Source of the DNA: Candidatus Rokuibacteriota bacterium | GTDB taxonomy: Bacteria > Methylomirabilota > Methylomirabilia > Rokubacteriales > CSP1-6 | Reading direction: 5' to 3' | Assembly (NCBI GenBank): GCA_016188005.1 | Contig: JACPIQ010000097.1 | Coordinates: 18,358 to 82,357, forward strand | DNA length: 64,000 bases | Shown: piece by piece, positions 8,466 through 17,529 of the stretch | How the letters are laid out: every line of letters begins with the position of its first letter | Position numbering within the stretch: position 1 is the first letter of the stretch | Position numbers and translations under genes: made by a program | The notes under the pieces: generated by a model | Told to the model about the DNA's origin: nothing | Database searches by the model: none | What the model saw: the letters and a program-made list of their open reading frames with translations, nothing else

Positions 8466-9491
8466 CTATGTCCAGTCGAGAATCACTTTGCCTGTCTGAC
8501 CCGAGAGCATCACTTCAAACGCCTCCTGAAACTTCGTGAAGTGGAAGCGGTGGGTGATCACGGGGCGGATGTCGAGGCCCGACTGCAGCATCACCGTCAT
8601 CTTGTACCAGGTCTCGTACATCTCCCGCCCGTAGATGCCCTTGATGGTGAGCATGTTGAAGATCACCGTGTTCCAGTCGATCGCCATGTCTTCCGAGGGG
8701 ATGCCCAGCAGGGCGATCTTGGCGCCGTGGCACATGTTGGCGAGCATGTCGCGGAACGCCGCAGGGTTCCCCGACATCTCCAGCCCGACATCGAATCCCT
8801 CTCGCATGCCGATCTCCGTCTGCACGTCGGCGAGCCCGGTCGAGCGGGCGTCCACGGCGAGCGTGACGCCGACCTTGCGGGCCAGCTCCAGGCGGTAGGA
8901 ATTCACGTCCGTGATCACGACGTACCTGGCTCCGGCGTGGCGCACGACGGCGGCTGCCATGATGCCGATCGGGCCCGCGCCGGTGATGAGCACATCCTCT
9001 CCCAGCACGGGGAAGGACAGCGCTGTGTGCACCGCGTTTCCGAAGGGATCGAAGATGCAGGCGATGTCCCTGTCGATCGAGGCGTCGTGGGGCCAGATGT
9101 TGCTCATCGGCAGCGCGATGTACTCGGCGAAAGCGCCGGGCCGGTTGACGCCGACGGCTGAGGTGCGCGCGCACAGATGCCGGCGCCCGGCCAGGCAATT
9201 CCGGCAGCGTCCGCACACGACATGGCCTTCCCCGCTGACGAGGTCGCCGGGCCGGAAGCCGGCGACGTTGGTCCCGACCGTCACGATCTCCCCCACGAAC
9301 TCATGGCCGATCGCCATGGGAACGGGGATCGTGCTCTGCGCCCACGCGTCCCATCTGAAAATGTGCAGATCGGTTCCGCAGACCGCCGTGCGATCGACCT
9401 TGATCAGCACGTCGTTGATGCCGATGTCGGGCATCGGCACCTCTTCGAGCCACAGGCCGGGCTCGCTCCGGCTCTTCACGAGCGCTTTCAT
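8466..9491 (-). CDS. tdh: L-threonine 3-dehydrogenase (zinc-dependent, MDR family)
   Basis: 341 aa, the same length as E. coli Tdh and strongly similar throughout. It oxidises L-threonine to 2-amino-3-ketobutyrate with NAD+. The catalytic zinc ligands C38 (AVCGTD) and H63-E64 (GHEFVG) are present. The structural zinc cysteines C93, C96, C99 and C107 have the Tdh spacing. The NAD-binding motif is [12 protein letters not shown]. Also Tdh-like are [24 protein letters not shown] and [16 protein letters not shown]. The usual partner kbl (2-amino-3-ketobutyrate CoA ligase) is not adjacent. Other polyol-type MDR enzymes are an alternative, but less likely. Confidence 0.9.
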   Translation of the reverse strand: MKALVKSRSEPGLWLEEVPMPDIGINDVLIKVDRTAVCGTDLHIFRWDAWAQSTIPVPMAIGHEFVGEIVTVGTNVAGFRPGDLVSGEGHVVCGRCRNCLAGRRHLCARTSAVGVNRPGAFAEYIALPMSNIWPHDASIDRDIACIFDPFGNAVHTALSFPVLGEDVLITGAGPIGIMAAAVVRHAGARYVVITDVNSYRLELARKVGVTLAVDARSTGLADVQTEIGMREGFDVGLEMSGNPAAFRDMLANMCHGAKIALLGIPSEDMAIDWNTVIFNMLTIKGIYGREMYETWYKMTVMLQSGLDIRPVITHRFHFTKFQEAFEVMLSGQTGKVILDWT

Positions 9492-9526
9492 GTCAGGTGC
9501 CCGTGTGAATGTGCGTCCTCGGACAT

Positions 9527-9540
9527 GTGAGTGAACTCAC
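9527..9540. promoter_or_regulatory. 14-bp palindrome upstream of tdh, candidate operator
   Basis: GTGAGT-GA-ACTCAC is a perfect inverted repeat centred about 42 bp before the tdh ATG. Its position fits a repressor site in the tdh promoter region. No regulator gene is adjacent, and I see no clear -35/-10 pair around it. Confidence 0.3.
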
Positions 9541-9710
9541 GCGTGGACCGCTCGCGCGCGCCCGCGGCTCCGAGTCCTGACGGATCGGAATTGGCCTGAT
9601 CGACTTCTTCCTTTCCTTCCGCATGCCCGTGCCCTTGGCCACGCGCTCACCCCCCTCTTGTCGCGATGGGGACGATTCGCGCTCCGCTGATTATACGCCG
9701 CCGGAGTCCC

Positions 9711-9905
9711 ATGGCCGGGAGGACCGGCGCACCAGACGGGATCCTCTACCATTCGCGCCGGGATCCCGACGACACGGCACTCGCGATCCTTGACCGGGCG
9801 GGCGAGAAGGTTCGAGTGGAACCACTTGACGGACTGAAGGAACCTAAGCATAGGGAGTTACTGGCGCAGATCTACGAGCGATACGGAGTCGCCGAACTCC
9901 CATAG
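9711..9905 (+). pseudogene. RES-domain (toxin-type) C-terminal fragment
   Basis: About 64 residues remain: APDGILYHSRRDPDD, then TALAILDRAGEKVRVEPL, then a helix ending in ERYGVAEL. This matches the C-terminal third of RES-domain proteins (GI.Y.SR.DPD...ALFDRA......Y.V), the NAD-degrading toxins of RES-Xre modules. The N-terminal two-thirds and an Xre-type antitoxin are absent here, so this is a remnant. A stable hairpin starts 2 nt after its stop codon. Confidence 0.55.
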
Positions 9906-9906
9906 A

Positions 9907-9929
9907 TGGCCCCTGGATGCGAGGGGCCA
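9907..9929. terminator. Hairpin between converging reading frames, likely terminator
   Basis: TGGCCCCT-ggatgcg-AGGGGCCA forms a perfect 8-bp stem with a 7-nt loop. It lies 2 nt after the RES fragment stop on the plus strand, and about 70 nt beyond the stop of the binding-protein gene (9999) on the minus strand. There is no clear T-run on either side, so it may act bidirectionally or simply be a structure. Confidence 0.45.
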
Positions 9930-9998
9930 GGATCGAGGAAGATCGGTCAGCGGGCGGTTGCCGCTCACCCGATCCAGACTGGCCTCCGGCGGGACCGC

Positions 9999-11798
9999 TC
10001 AGGCTTCCCGGTACCAGTGGGCCAGCCGCCAGAAGGCGGAGTCCCAGCCCGTGAGGTCCATGCCCTTGAGCCGCGTCGCGGAGGCCGAGACCCCGTTCCG
10101 CCACAGGATCGGGATGACCGCGGCCTGCTGGATCACGATGTCGTTCATGCGGACGAACAGCGCCGCCCGCTTGACGGGGTCAAGCTCGGACTCGGCCGCC
10201 CGGTAGGCTCGGTCGTACTCCTCGCTCCGGAAGCGGGTGACATTCCGGCCCTGCCACTTGTTCGTCTTCGAGGCGATCTCCCAGGAGCAGAACTGGTTCA
10301 TGAAGTACCGCGGGTCCGGCGCGGTGTGGGCGGTGGTGTACATCTGGAGATCGGCATAGAAGTGCGGGAAGGTGTCGGGGTTGGCCGGGTCCGAGGAGAA
10401 GAACACCGAGGCCACGACCGACTTGAGCTCGAGATCGATCCCCGCCTTGGCTGCTGCTTGCTTGACGATCTGCTGCGTCTTCTGCCGAGCGGCGTTGATG
10501 GACGTCTGGTAGACCATCCGGAGCTTCTTGCCGTCCTTGGCCCGGATGCCGTCGGGGCCGCGCTTCCACCCGGCCGCGTCCAGGAGCTGGTTGGCCCTGT
10601 CGATGTTGAACTCCCACTTCAAGTTCGGGGAGCGGAAGCGGGACGGGGCGTTGAGGAAGTTGGCGCTGGTCTGACCCAGGCGGCCGTAGATCTGCTCCTG
10701 GACCGAGGCGCGGTCCACGAGGAGACCGAGGGCCTGGCGCACGGCGAGGTCCGAGAGCAGCGGATGGGTGGTCCTGGCGCTCGCCCGCTCGCCGTCCACC
10801 TCGGTCCGCGGGTCGGAGAAGTTGCACTGGATGTGCTCGGGGTCCCCCGTGGGCCAGATGTTCACGCGGCCCTTGCCGCCCTGCTCCAGCCGAGCCAGGA
10901 TCTCGTCCTCGACCTGCATGTTCCAGGCGTAGTCGAACTCCCCCGTCTGGAGCACCGCCCGGGCGGCGGAGACCGCATCGCCCCCGCCCTTCATCTCGAT
11001 GGTGTCGAAGAAGGGCAGGTTCGGCAGGTGATAGGCGGGGTTCAGCTGGCCCTTGACGACGTCCCCGGGCTTGAAGTCCACGAAGCGGTACGGCCCGGTC
11101 CCCATGGCCTTGAGATTCCCGGGCGCCTCGCGGGACTTGGCGCCCTTGTACGGCGCGAAGACGTGCTTCGGGATGAGCATGCCGCGGCTGCCGCAGAAGG
11201 CGTCCGACCAGAACGGCTGGGGCGTCTTGAAGACGACCTTCACCGTGTGGCTGTCGAGGGTGTCGATCCGGGCGATCTCGCGATAGGAGCCGCTGGTCAC
11301 GGCGGCCGTCGCGGGGTCGGCCACGTACTCCCAGTTGAAGACCACGTCCTCCGCCGTGAAGGGCTTGCCATCGTGCCAGCTGACGCCGCGCTTGAGCCGC
11401 CAGGTCACCCAGGTCAAGTCCTTCGCCAGCGTTCCGGCGGCCACGCTCGGCACCTCGGCAGCGAGGATGGCCACCACGTTGCCGTCGGGGTCGAAGCCGG
11501 CCAGGGGCTCGTAGAAGATGCGGGCCGCATCCTGGTCCTTGATGCCGTTGGCGAAGTGCGGGTTGAGGAGCGTGGGGGCCTGCCACCACAGCGTCCGGAG
11601 CTGTCCGCCACCGCCGCGTCGCGTCGGCGTGACGGTTGCCGCGGGGGCCTGGGCCTGGGCCATGCCGGCCGGGCCGAGCATCTGGGTGGCCAGGGGCGCG
11701 GTGAGCCCGAGCCCCAGCATGGTGTGCATGAAGCGGCGGCGGCTCAGCCGGCCCGCCTTGACTTCCTGGATCAGCTCACGCAGCGCGTGCTCGTCCAT
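9999..11798 (-). CDS. ABC transporter substrate-binding protein, family 5 (peptide/nickel type), Tat-exported
   Basis: 599 aa periplasmic binding protein. The N-terminus carries a twin-arginine signal (SRRRFMHTMLGLGL, residues 19-32, ending near AQAQA). The SBP_bac_5 domain is recognised by NWEYVADPATAAV, VSWHDGKPFTAEDVVF, GTGPYRFVDF and VDRASVQEQIYGRLG. The start is supported by AAAGGAGGAT. It follows an amidohydrolase gene by 55 bp, but no permease or ATPase genes adjoin it, so it must share a membrane complex encoded elsewhere. The ligand could be an oligopeptide or another medium-sized solute. Confidence 0.92.
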   Translation of the reverse strand: MDEHALRELIQEVKAGRLSRRRFMHTMLGLGLTAPLATQMLGPAGMAQAQAPAATVTPTRRGGGGQLRTLWWQAPTLLNPHFANGIKDQDAARIFYEPLAGFDPDGNVVAILAAEVPSVAAGTLAKDLTWVTWRLKRGVSWHDGKPFTAEDVVFNWEYVADPATAAVTSGSYREIARIDTLDSHTVKVVFKTPQPFWSDAFCGSRGMLIPKHVFAPYKGAKSREAPGNLKAMGTGPYRFVDFKPGDVVKGQLNPAYHLPNLPFFDTIEMKGGGDAVSAARAVLQTGEFDYAWNMQVEDEILARLEQGGKGRVNIWPTGDPEHIQCNFSDPRTEVDGERASARTTHPLLSDLAVRQALGLLVDRASVQEQIYGRLGQTSANFLNAPSRFRSPNLKWEFNIDRANQLLDAAGWKRGPDGIRAKDGKKLRMVYQTSINAARQKTQQIVKQAAAKAGIDLELKSVVASVFFSSDPANPDTFPHFYADLQMYTTAHTAPDPRYFMNQFCSWEIASKTNKWQGRNVTRFRSEEYDRAYRAAESELDPVKRAALFVRMNDIVIQQAAVIPILWRNGVSASATRLKGMDLTGWDSAFWRLAHWYREA

Positions 11799-11853
11799 GG
11801 CGATCCTCCTTTGAGTCCCCGGTCGGGCGGGCAGGGTACATCGCCCCTCCCCT

Positions 11854-13056
11854 TCATCTACCGCGTTCTGTCGTGGCTCGGTGCACCACTGTCCCGTGCT
11901 GCAGCACGCACCACACCCGGCTCACTGCCGTGAGGTCGACGAGGGGGTCGCCGTCGAGCACAACCAGGTCGGCCCACTTGCCGCATTCAATCGTGCCCAG
12001 CTCGTCCTCCAGCCCCAGCGCGCGCGCTGACCCCCATGTTCCTGCCCGGATGGCGTCCAAGGGAGGTACCCCTGCTTCAGCCATCAGGCGCAGCTCGGTC
12101 ATCAAGTCCTCGTGTGGGTTGAACGGCGTGCCCCCATCGTTGCCCGCCGCGATGATGACGCCGGCCCGCCACGCCAGCTGGAAGGTGTGCGTGTTCGCCG
12201 CGTTGATCCTCCCCATCTTGTCCATCGCGTACTGGGGGATGCCACGGGCCCGTCCCGCCTGCGTGATCCGGTACGCGGCGGCCAGTGTCGGGACGAACAC
12301 GAGATCGCGTTCCTTCATCATGGCAGCGGCTTCGTCGTCGAGGAACACGCCGTGCTCGATCGTATCGATCCCGGCGCGGATGGCGGCTTTCATGCCCTCG
12401 ATGCCTTGCGCGTGCACGGCGGTGCGGCGGCCAGCCCTGCGCGCCTCGCTGGCGCCCGCCCGCAGCTCGTCTTCTGTCAGCTGCGCGGTACCCGGCTCAA
12501 CGCCAGGGGTCAACACGCCCCCGGTGGCCATGAGCTTGATCAGGTCGGCCCCCGCCTTGAGCTGCTCGCGCACCGCCTTGCGCACCTCGTCGGGGCCGTC
12601 GCTCTCGCGGCCCATGGGCCACCCCTGGCCCCCGGTCATGGTGATCTGCTTCCCGGCGCACAACAGGCGCGGTCCGGGAATCTCCCCCCTCTTGATCAAG
12701 TCGCGCACCGCCAGCTCGATGAAATCGACGCCGCCGACGTCCCGTGCCGTCGTGATGCCGGCTTCAAGCATGCGTCGAGCGCGGCTGGCCGCGCGAATGG
12801 CCGTGACCGCCGGGGGCTCGTCGCGCAGCGCCTTGAGGGGATCAGGCGCGCCCGCGTCGTGGGTCAGGTGGACATGAGCGTTGATCAGGCCGGGCATCAC
12901 CGTGCGCCCACCGATGTCGAGCGTGTCGGGATCGGGGTAGTCGGCCAACCGATTGTCCGAGGCGATATCCCGCACGCGCTCGTCCAGAATCAACGTCGCG
13001 TTCTCGATCGGGGCGGCTCCCGTGCCATCAATCAAGCGCGCGCCAATCAGTTTCAT
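11854..13056 (-). CDS. Amidohydrolase, imidazolonepropionase/prolidase-like metal-dependent hydrolase
   Basis: 400 aa cytoplasmic amidohydrolase. It has the metal-binding HxH (NAHVHLTHD), a candidate bridging lysine (LIKLMATGG), VHAQG and EHGVFLDD histidines, and the late Asp in AAGNDGGTPF. The N- and C-terminal beta-sandwich halves (LIGARLIDGTG.., ADLVVLDGDPL..) are complete. The ATG at 13056 follows GGAGGAGGGG, and longer in-frame extensions lack protein-like sequence. Members of this group hydrolyse Xaa-Pro dipeptides, N-acyl amino acids or cyclic amides. Pairing with the peptide-type binding protein downstream suggests use of an imported amide or dipeptide. Confidence 0.88.
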   Translation of the reverse strand: MKLIGARLIDGTGAAPIENATLILDERVRDIASDNRLADYPDPDTLDIGGRTVMPGLINAHVHLTHDAGAPDPLKALRDEPPAVTAIRAASRARRMLEAGITTARDVGGVDFIELAVRDLIKRGEIPGPRLLCAGKQITMTGGQGWPMGRESDGPDEVRKAVREQLKAGADLIKLMATGGVLTPGVEPGTAQLTEDELRAGASEARRAGRRTAVHAQGIEGMKAAIRAGIDTIEHGVFLDDEAAAMMKERDLVFVPTLAAAYRITQAGRARGIPQYAMDKMGRINAANTHTFQLAWRAGVIIAAGNDGGTPFNPHEDLMTELRLMAEAGVPPLDAIRAGTWGSARALGLEDELGTIECGKWADLVVLDGDPLVDLTAVSRVWCVLQHGTVVHRATTERGR

Positions 13057-13123
13057 CCGACCCCTCCTCCTCCCTCCGTCCTGCCGCCGGACGGGCCTCG
13101 ACCTGCCCAATCTCCGCCTGGCG

Positions 13124-13642
13124 TCACGTCGAGAGCTCGCCTTGCGGTTCCGGCCCGTCGTGCCCACGGGGTGCGGGGCGGGCTGATGGCCTGGCACCAG
13201 GCCTCAGTCTCGCGACAACCTCAGCCAGCCTGCCCAGATCGGACGGCTTCGCGAGACAGGCGTCGTATCCGGAGGCAAGGATCAGATCACGGCCCGCAGC
13301 GTCCGCGCCGCCGGTGAAGGCGATGGCCGGGATGGCCGCTCCCCGTGTGCTCGGCATCGCGCGGATCATCCGTATGAGCCAGAACCCGTTGTTCCCGGCC
13401 ATGTAGATGCCGCTGACGAGAACATCCGGGCGCTCGCGCTGCACGAGTTCGAGCGCCTGGACAGCGGTGCCCGTCGAGATGACCGTGGCCCCGCGGCCCA
13501 CGAGCATCTCGACCACGAGGTCGCGAACGTCGGCGTCGGCATCGACGACCAGCACCCGCACCCCGACCAGGCAAGCGGCTGCCCCGCCGGGATCACTTTC
13601 GCCTCCCGTCAACTGCCCTCCCCCGCGCCGCCGCCGAGCCAT
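13124..13642 (-). CDS. Degenerate response-regulator receiver protein lacking the phospho-acceptor Asp
   Basis: 172 aa. After a 25-residue low-complexity lead comes a CheY-like fold. The first strand is VRVLVVDADADVRDLV, where the second acidic-pocket residue is Ala35. Strand 3 is PDVLVSGIYMAGNNGFWLI, where the normally phosphorylated Asp is replaced by Gly78. The switch Thr (AIAFTGG) and Lys (CLAKPSD) survive. No output domain follows. It is probably a phosphorylation-independent (pseudo-receiver) protein. It lies 35 bp downstream of the UbiD gene on the same strand. The start is uncertain: ATG at 13642, or an internal GTG close to VRVLVV. Confidence 0.72.
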   Translation of the reverse strand: MARRRRGGGQLTGGESDPGGAAACLVGVRVLVVDADADVRDLVVEMLVGRGATVISTGTAVQALELVQRERPDVLVSGIYMAGNNGFWLIRMIRAMPSTRGAAIPAIAFTGGADAAGRDLILASGYDACLAKPSDLGRLAEVVARLRPGARPSARPAPRGHDGPEPQGELST

Positions 13643-13677
13643 GCCGGAAGGGCCACTCGCCGGACACCCACGTCCTG

Positions 13678-15060
13678 CTACCCATTCGGCACCTCGGCCC
13701 GGTGATAGCTGTCGATGCGGTCTGGAAACTCCAGCGGGATGGTGGCGTCGATACCCGCCTTGGTGCTGAGCACATCCCCCAGCTTGCGGAGCGACGGGGG
13801 TGTCCGCGCGAGCGCCGAGGGGTCCAGGGCCATGGCCATCCTCGGGAGGATGATGAGGTCCCGATCCCACTGAGACCGGGTGACGGTCGCCCACTCGACC
13901 TGCTCGGGATCGAACGGATCGATGTCCTTGTCCACGACGGTCACCCACTTGACGTCACGGCTGGCCTCGGTCGGGGTCAACGTGGCCACGATCACATGGG
14001 AGGGATCGTACTCGTGTCGCTTGTCGATCTGGACGACCGCGTGAAATCGGCAGCAGCTCCCGACGGTCAAATGGACCGCCCGGACATTCGGCACGAGCTG
14101 GCGCAAGTGGTCGAGCAGGTCCGCTTCGCGGCAGACCCCGCCGATCAGCCAGTTGTCTCGCGATCCGGGGAGCACGTCGAGATAGATGGGCTTCGCCCGG
14201 CGCGTGATCGCCTTGACGCGAATGACCGGGTTCTGCCGCGGCGGGGCATCGTAGACGAGCGAGTAATCCGCGTAGGGCCCCTCCGAAGCGCGGACCCCGG
14301 GAAGCATCTCCCCTTCGATCACGATCTCGGCGTGAGCCGGAACCTCGAGATCGACGGTCTCGCACTTCACCACCTCGAGGGGCTCCCCTCTGAGGGCGCC
14401 CGCGACCTCCAGCTCATCCACCTCCAGCGGCACCAGCCGGGCGGGCATCCCGCCCTCGAGCCAGGTCGCAGGATCGGGCCCGATGACGATCGCGACCTCG
14501 AGCGGGCGGCCGTGCTGCTCGGCGCGAAGGTAGAGCTCGAACAGATGACGATAGAAGTTGATCATGACATGCAGCGTCGCGCGGTCATGGACCAGCATTC
14601 GCGCGAAGGACAGGTTTCGCTTCCCCGTCTGCAGATCCTTCGCCACGATGACGCCGCTGCTGATGTAGTGGCCGGCGTCCTTCTCGAAGTGCCAGGGATT
14701 CGGAAGCTGCGAGAGCAGGTCCACGTCGTCCCCGCTGACCCGCACCTCTCGCACCGGCCCGTCGGCAACCAGGCGGGTCGGGATCGGACGTCGGGCGGCT
14801 GCGATCAGCCGATCGGTCAGCGCCACCGTCGGTTCGACCCCCAGGATGTGGGCGACGTTCTCCCGCCGGTTGAAGATGTTGGCGACGATCGGCATCGCCG
14901 ACCCCTTCACCGTGTCGAAGAACACCGTGTGCTTGCCGTCGTGCTGCTGCTCCCACCGCGCCACGTCGAACTTGGGCGAGACCGGTTCCGTCACGTGGAC
15001 GACCTGCCCGCGAGATTCGAGGTACGCGAGATAGGAACGGAGATCGTCGTACCCGGCCAT
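13678..15060 (-). CDS. UbiD-family prenylated-FMN-dependent (de)carboxylase
   Basis: 460 aa, typical UbiD length. These enzymes reversibly decarboxylate aromatic or alpha,beta-unsaturated acids using prFMN. Visible signatures are GSAMPIVANIFNRRENVAHILG, SSGVIVAKDLQTGKRNLSFARM (candidate catalytic Arg154) and EGEMLPGVRASEGPYADYS. Glu260 aligns with catalytic Glu277 of Fdc1/UbiD. The second glutamate (Glu282, usual EGPFGE) is Asp265 here. Downstream, EYDPSHVIVATLTPTEASRDV and VTVVDKDIDPFD are canonical. AAAGGAC precedes the ATG. It follows the hydroxylase large subunit by 27 bp. No ubiX (prFMN synthase) is in the window. Confidence 0.93.
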   Translation of the reverse strand: MAGYDDLRSYLAYLESRGQVVHVTEPVSPKFDVARWEQQHDGKHTVFFDTVKGSAMPIVANIFNRRENVAHILGVEPTVALTDRLIAAARRPIPTRLVADGPVREVRVSGDDVDLLSQLPNPWHFEKDAGHYISSGVIVAKDLQTGKRNLSFARMLVHDRATLHVMINFYRHLFELYLRAEQHGRPLEVAIVIGPDPATWLEGGMPARLVPLEVDELEVAGALRGEPLEVVKCETVDLEVPAHAEIVIEGEMLPGVRASEGPYADYSLVYDAPPRQNPVIRVKAITRRAKPIYLDVLPGSRDNWLIGGVCREADLLDHLRQLVPNVRAVHLTVGSCCRFHAVVQIDKRHEYDPSHVIVATLTPTEASRDVKWVTVVDKDIDPFDPEQVEWATVTRSQWDRDLIILPRMAMALDPSALARTPPSLRKLGDVLSTKAGIDATIPLEFPDRIDSYHRAEVPNG

Positions 15061-15087
15061 GGACGAGTGTCCTTTCAGGGGCGGCGG

Positions 15088-17529
15088 CTAGGCCACCGGC
15101 GGAGCGCTCCGGGCTGCGTCCTGAGCGTGACGGATCGCCTCCCAGATCCGCGCAGGGGTGAGGGGGAGGCGGGTGATCTTGATCCCCAAGGGGGCGAGGG
15201 CGTCCTCCACTGCGTTGGCGATGGCGGCGAGCGACGGGATCGCGCCCCCTTCGCCCACCCCCTTCGTGCCCAGGACGGTGAACGGGGAGGGGGACTCGAG
15301 CGTCTCCACCGTGAACGAGGGGACGTCCATCGCCGTCGGCTTCGGATAGTCCGTGAAGGTGCCGGTCAGCAGTTGCCCGTGGTCATCGTAGACGAACTCC
15401 TCGAGCAGCGTCGCGCCGACGCCGTGGGCCGTCGCGCCGTGGACCATCCCCTCCACGAGCCGCGGATTGATCTCCCTGCCGCAGTCGTGAACGATGACAT
15501 ACCGCAGAAAGCGGACGGCCCCCGTCCTGGGATCCACCTCGACGGCTGTGACATGCACCGAGTTGCTGAAGGTGAGCTGCACGCGGACCCGTCTGGAGCC
15601 ATCCGGCCGGTTCGCCGTGGGGTTGACGTAGTAGTAGCGGGCCTCCAGTCCGCCCTGCACCCCCGGGGGGAGCGCGAGGAGGTCGCGGTAGGCGGCCGCC
15701 GCGACCTCCGCCAGCGTGACCCGGCGTCCCGGGAGGCCACTGACGGTGATGACCCCGTCGTGGAGGTCGAGGTCCTCGGGCGCTACCTCCAGGAGGTGGC
15801 CGGCGATCCCGGCGATCTTCGCGCGCACCGCCCGGGCGGCGCCAACGATGGCTCCCGTGTCGGTCCCCGCGAACTTGTTGGAGAAGCTCCCCGACGAGAA
15901 CATCCAGGGGTTCTCGTGTGAATCGAACCAGGGGCTCACGCTCACCTGCTCCGGCGTGACCCCCAGCTCGTCCGCGACGATCTGGCCGATCACGGTGGGG
16001 TAGCCCTGGCCGCTCGCCACGTTGCCCGTGGCGACCCGCACGCTGCCGTCCAGCTCCACCCGGACCAGCGCGGCTTCCCCGACCCCCGAGGTCCCCGGCT
16101 TGCCGGTGGCGAGAATGTAGGCGGAGAGGTTGGAGGTGCTGGGCTCGACCGCGGCCGCGATCCCGATTCCCACGAAGCGATTGGCCTGCCGAGCCTCGGC
16201 CTGGGCCGCCCGGAGGCCGGCATAATCGGCGACGGCCAGGGCTCGGCGGAGCGTCTCGGGGTAGTCCCCGCTGTCGTAGACGGCGCCCACCGGCGTCTCG
16301 TACGGGAACTCCTCGGGCTGGATGAAGTTCGCGAAGCGGATCTGGGCCGGGTCTTGGCCGAGACCCCGGGCGGCCAGATCCATCATGCGCTCGATGGCGA
16401 AGCACATCGCGGGCTTGCCGATTCCCCGGTTCGCGCCGGAGGGGCACTTGTTCGTGAGCACGGCATAGCCCTCGAAGCGCACGGCCTTGATCTGGTAGCA
16501 ATTGACGATGTTGCTGAGCTTGAGGAGGCTGTACAGGGTCGGGTTCTGCAGATTGCACCCCTCGTCCACGAGGTCCCGCACCGAGAGCGCCAGGACGCGG
16601 CCGCCAGGCCCCAGCGCCACCTTCACGTCCATCACGCCGTTGGCGGCGTGCATGAGGGCGGTCAGGTTCTCCTGCCGGTCCTCGACGTACTTCACCGGTC
16701 GCCTGGTCTGCCGGGCCAGCATCGCCGCCAGGACCAGGTAGGGGGCTTTCCGCTTGTTCCCGAAGCCCCCGCCGATTTCCGGCCCGACCAGCCGCAACCG
16801 GTTCTGAGGGATCCGGAGCGCATCCGTCACCACGCCGCTCGTGAGACCGGGCCGCTGGTCATTGCTCCAGATCGTCACCAGACCGGTCCCGGGATCCACC
16901 TGGGCGATCACGCCAAATGTCTCGAGCGGTGTCGAGGCATACCGGTGCATGGTGAATCGCTCGGCGAGGATCTCCCTGGCAGCCGCGAAGGCCCCATCCA
17001 CGTCACCGTAGGTGAACGTGTCATGCCACAGCACGTTGCTTCCCAGCTCCCCGAACAGGACCGGCGAGCCGTGCTCGATCGCCCTCTCGGGATCCACGAC
17101 GACGGGCAGCGGCTCGTACTCGACGCGGATCGCGTCGAGCGCATCCTCGGCCGAGGCCCGGTCCCCCGCTGCCACCGCCGCGACCGGCTCCCCCACGTAT
17201 CGAACTCGCTCGACTGCCAGGGGATAGGTGCTCGGGGGATGCGGGATAGGGATGAGCGGACGGAGCGGGGCCATGGCCCGGACGAGATCGTCCCCGACGA
17301 GAACAGCGGCGACGCCCGGGACGGTCGAGGCTCCTCGCGTGTCGACGCGCAAGATGCGGGCATGGGCATGGGGGCTCCGGAGGATGGCCAGGTGAAGCAT
17401 GCCCGGCATCCTGAGGTCGTCGACGTAGGTGGCTCGCCCCGTCAGAAAGCGCGGGTCTTCGACTCGCTTGAGCGCCCGACCGATCCATCTCGTGGGGCCA
17501 TTCTCGGCGCTCACGAGCGTCCCCGTCAC
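15088..17529 (-). CDS. Xanthine dehydrogenase-family molybdopterin-binding large subunit (CoxL-like)
   Basis: 813 aa molybdenum-cofactor subunit of a three-subunit hydroxylase. The N-terminal a/b hammerhead domain (VEDPRFLTGRATYVDDL.., YVGEPVAAVAA) leads to the MoCo domain with GPEIGGGFGNK, VRYEDR-like VKYVEDRQENL, ASGQGYPTVIGQI and the C-terminal KGVGEGGAIPS, whose Glu is the catalytic base of the family. The CO-dehydrogenase loop AYxCSFR is absent (PSGANRGIGKPAM occupies that place), so this is not a form-I CO dehydrogenase. The GTG at 17529 overlaps the small-subunit stop (GTGA). It probably hydroxylates an aromatic, N-heterocyclic or aldehyde substrate. Confidence 0.93.
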   Translation of the reverse strand: MTGTLVSAENGPTRWIGRALKRVEDPRFLTGRATYVDDLRMPGMLHLAILRSPHAHARILRVDTRGASTVPGVAAVLVGDDLVRAMAPLRPLIPIPHPPSTYPLAVERVRYVGEPVAAVAAGDRASAEDALDAIRVEYEPLPVVVDPERAIEHGSPVLFGELGSNVLWHDTFTYGDVDGAFAAAREILAERFTMHRYASTPLETFGVIAQVDPGTGLVTIWSNDQRPGLTSGVVTDALRIPQNRLRLVGPEIGGGFGNKRKAPYLVLAAMLARQTRRPVKYVEDRQENLTALMHAANGVMDVKVALGPGGRVLALSVRDLVDEGCNLQNPTLYSLLKLSNIVNCYQIKAVRFEGYAVLTNKCPSGANRGIGKPAMCFAIERMMDLAARGLGQDPAQIRFANFIQPEEFPYETPVGAVYDSGDYPETLRRALAVADYAGLRAAQAEARQANRFVGIGIAAAVEPSTSNLSAYILATGKPGTSGVGEAALVRVELDGSVRVATGNVASGQGYPTVIGQIVADELGVTPEQVSVSPWFDSHENPWMFSSGSFSNKFAGTDTGAIVGAARAVRAKIAGIAGHLLEVAPEDLDLHDGVITVSGLPGRRVTLAEVAAAAYRDLLALPPGVQGGLEARYYYVNPTANRPDGSRRVRVQLTFSNSVHVTAVEVDPRTGAVRFLRYVIVHDCGREINPRLVEGMVHGATAHGVGATLLEEFVYDDHGQLLTGTFTDYPKPTAMDVPSFTVETLESPSPFTVLGTKGVGEGGAIPSLAAIANAVEDALAPLGIKITRLPLTPARIWEAIRHAQDAARSAPPVA

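Noticed and set aside
13643..13948. N-terminal extension of the pseudo-receiver protein
   Set aside because: The extension lies in another frame of the UbiD gene and has no protein-like sequence.
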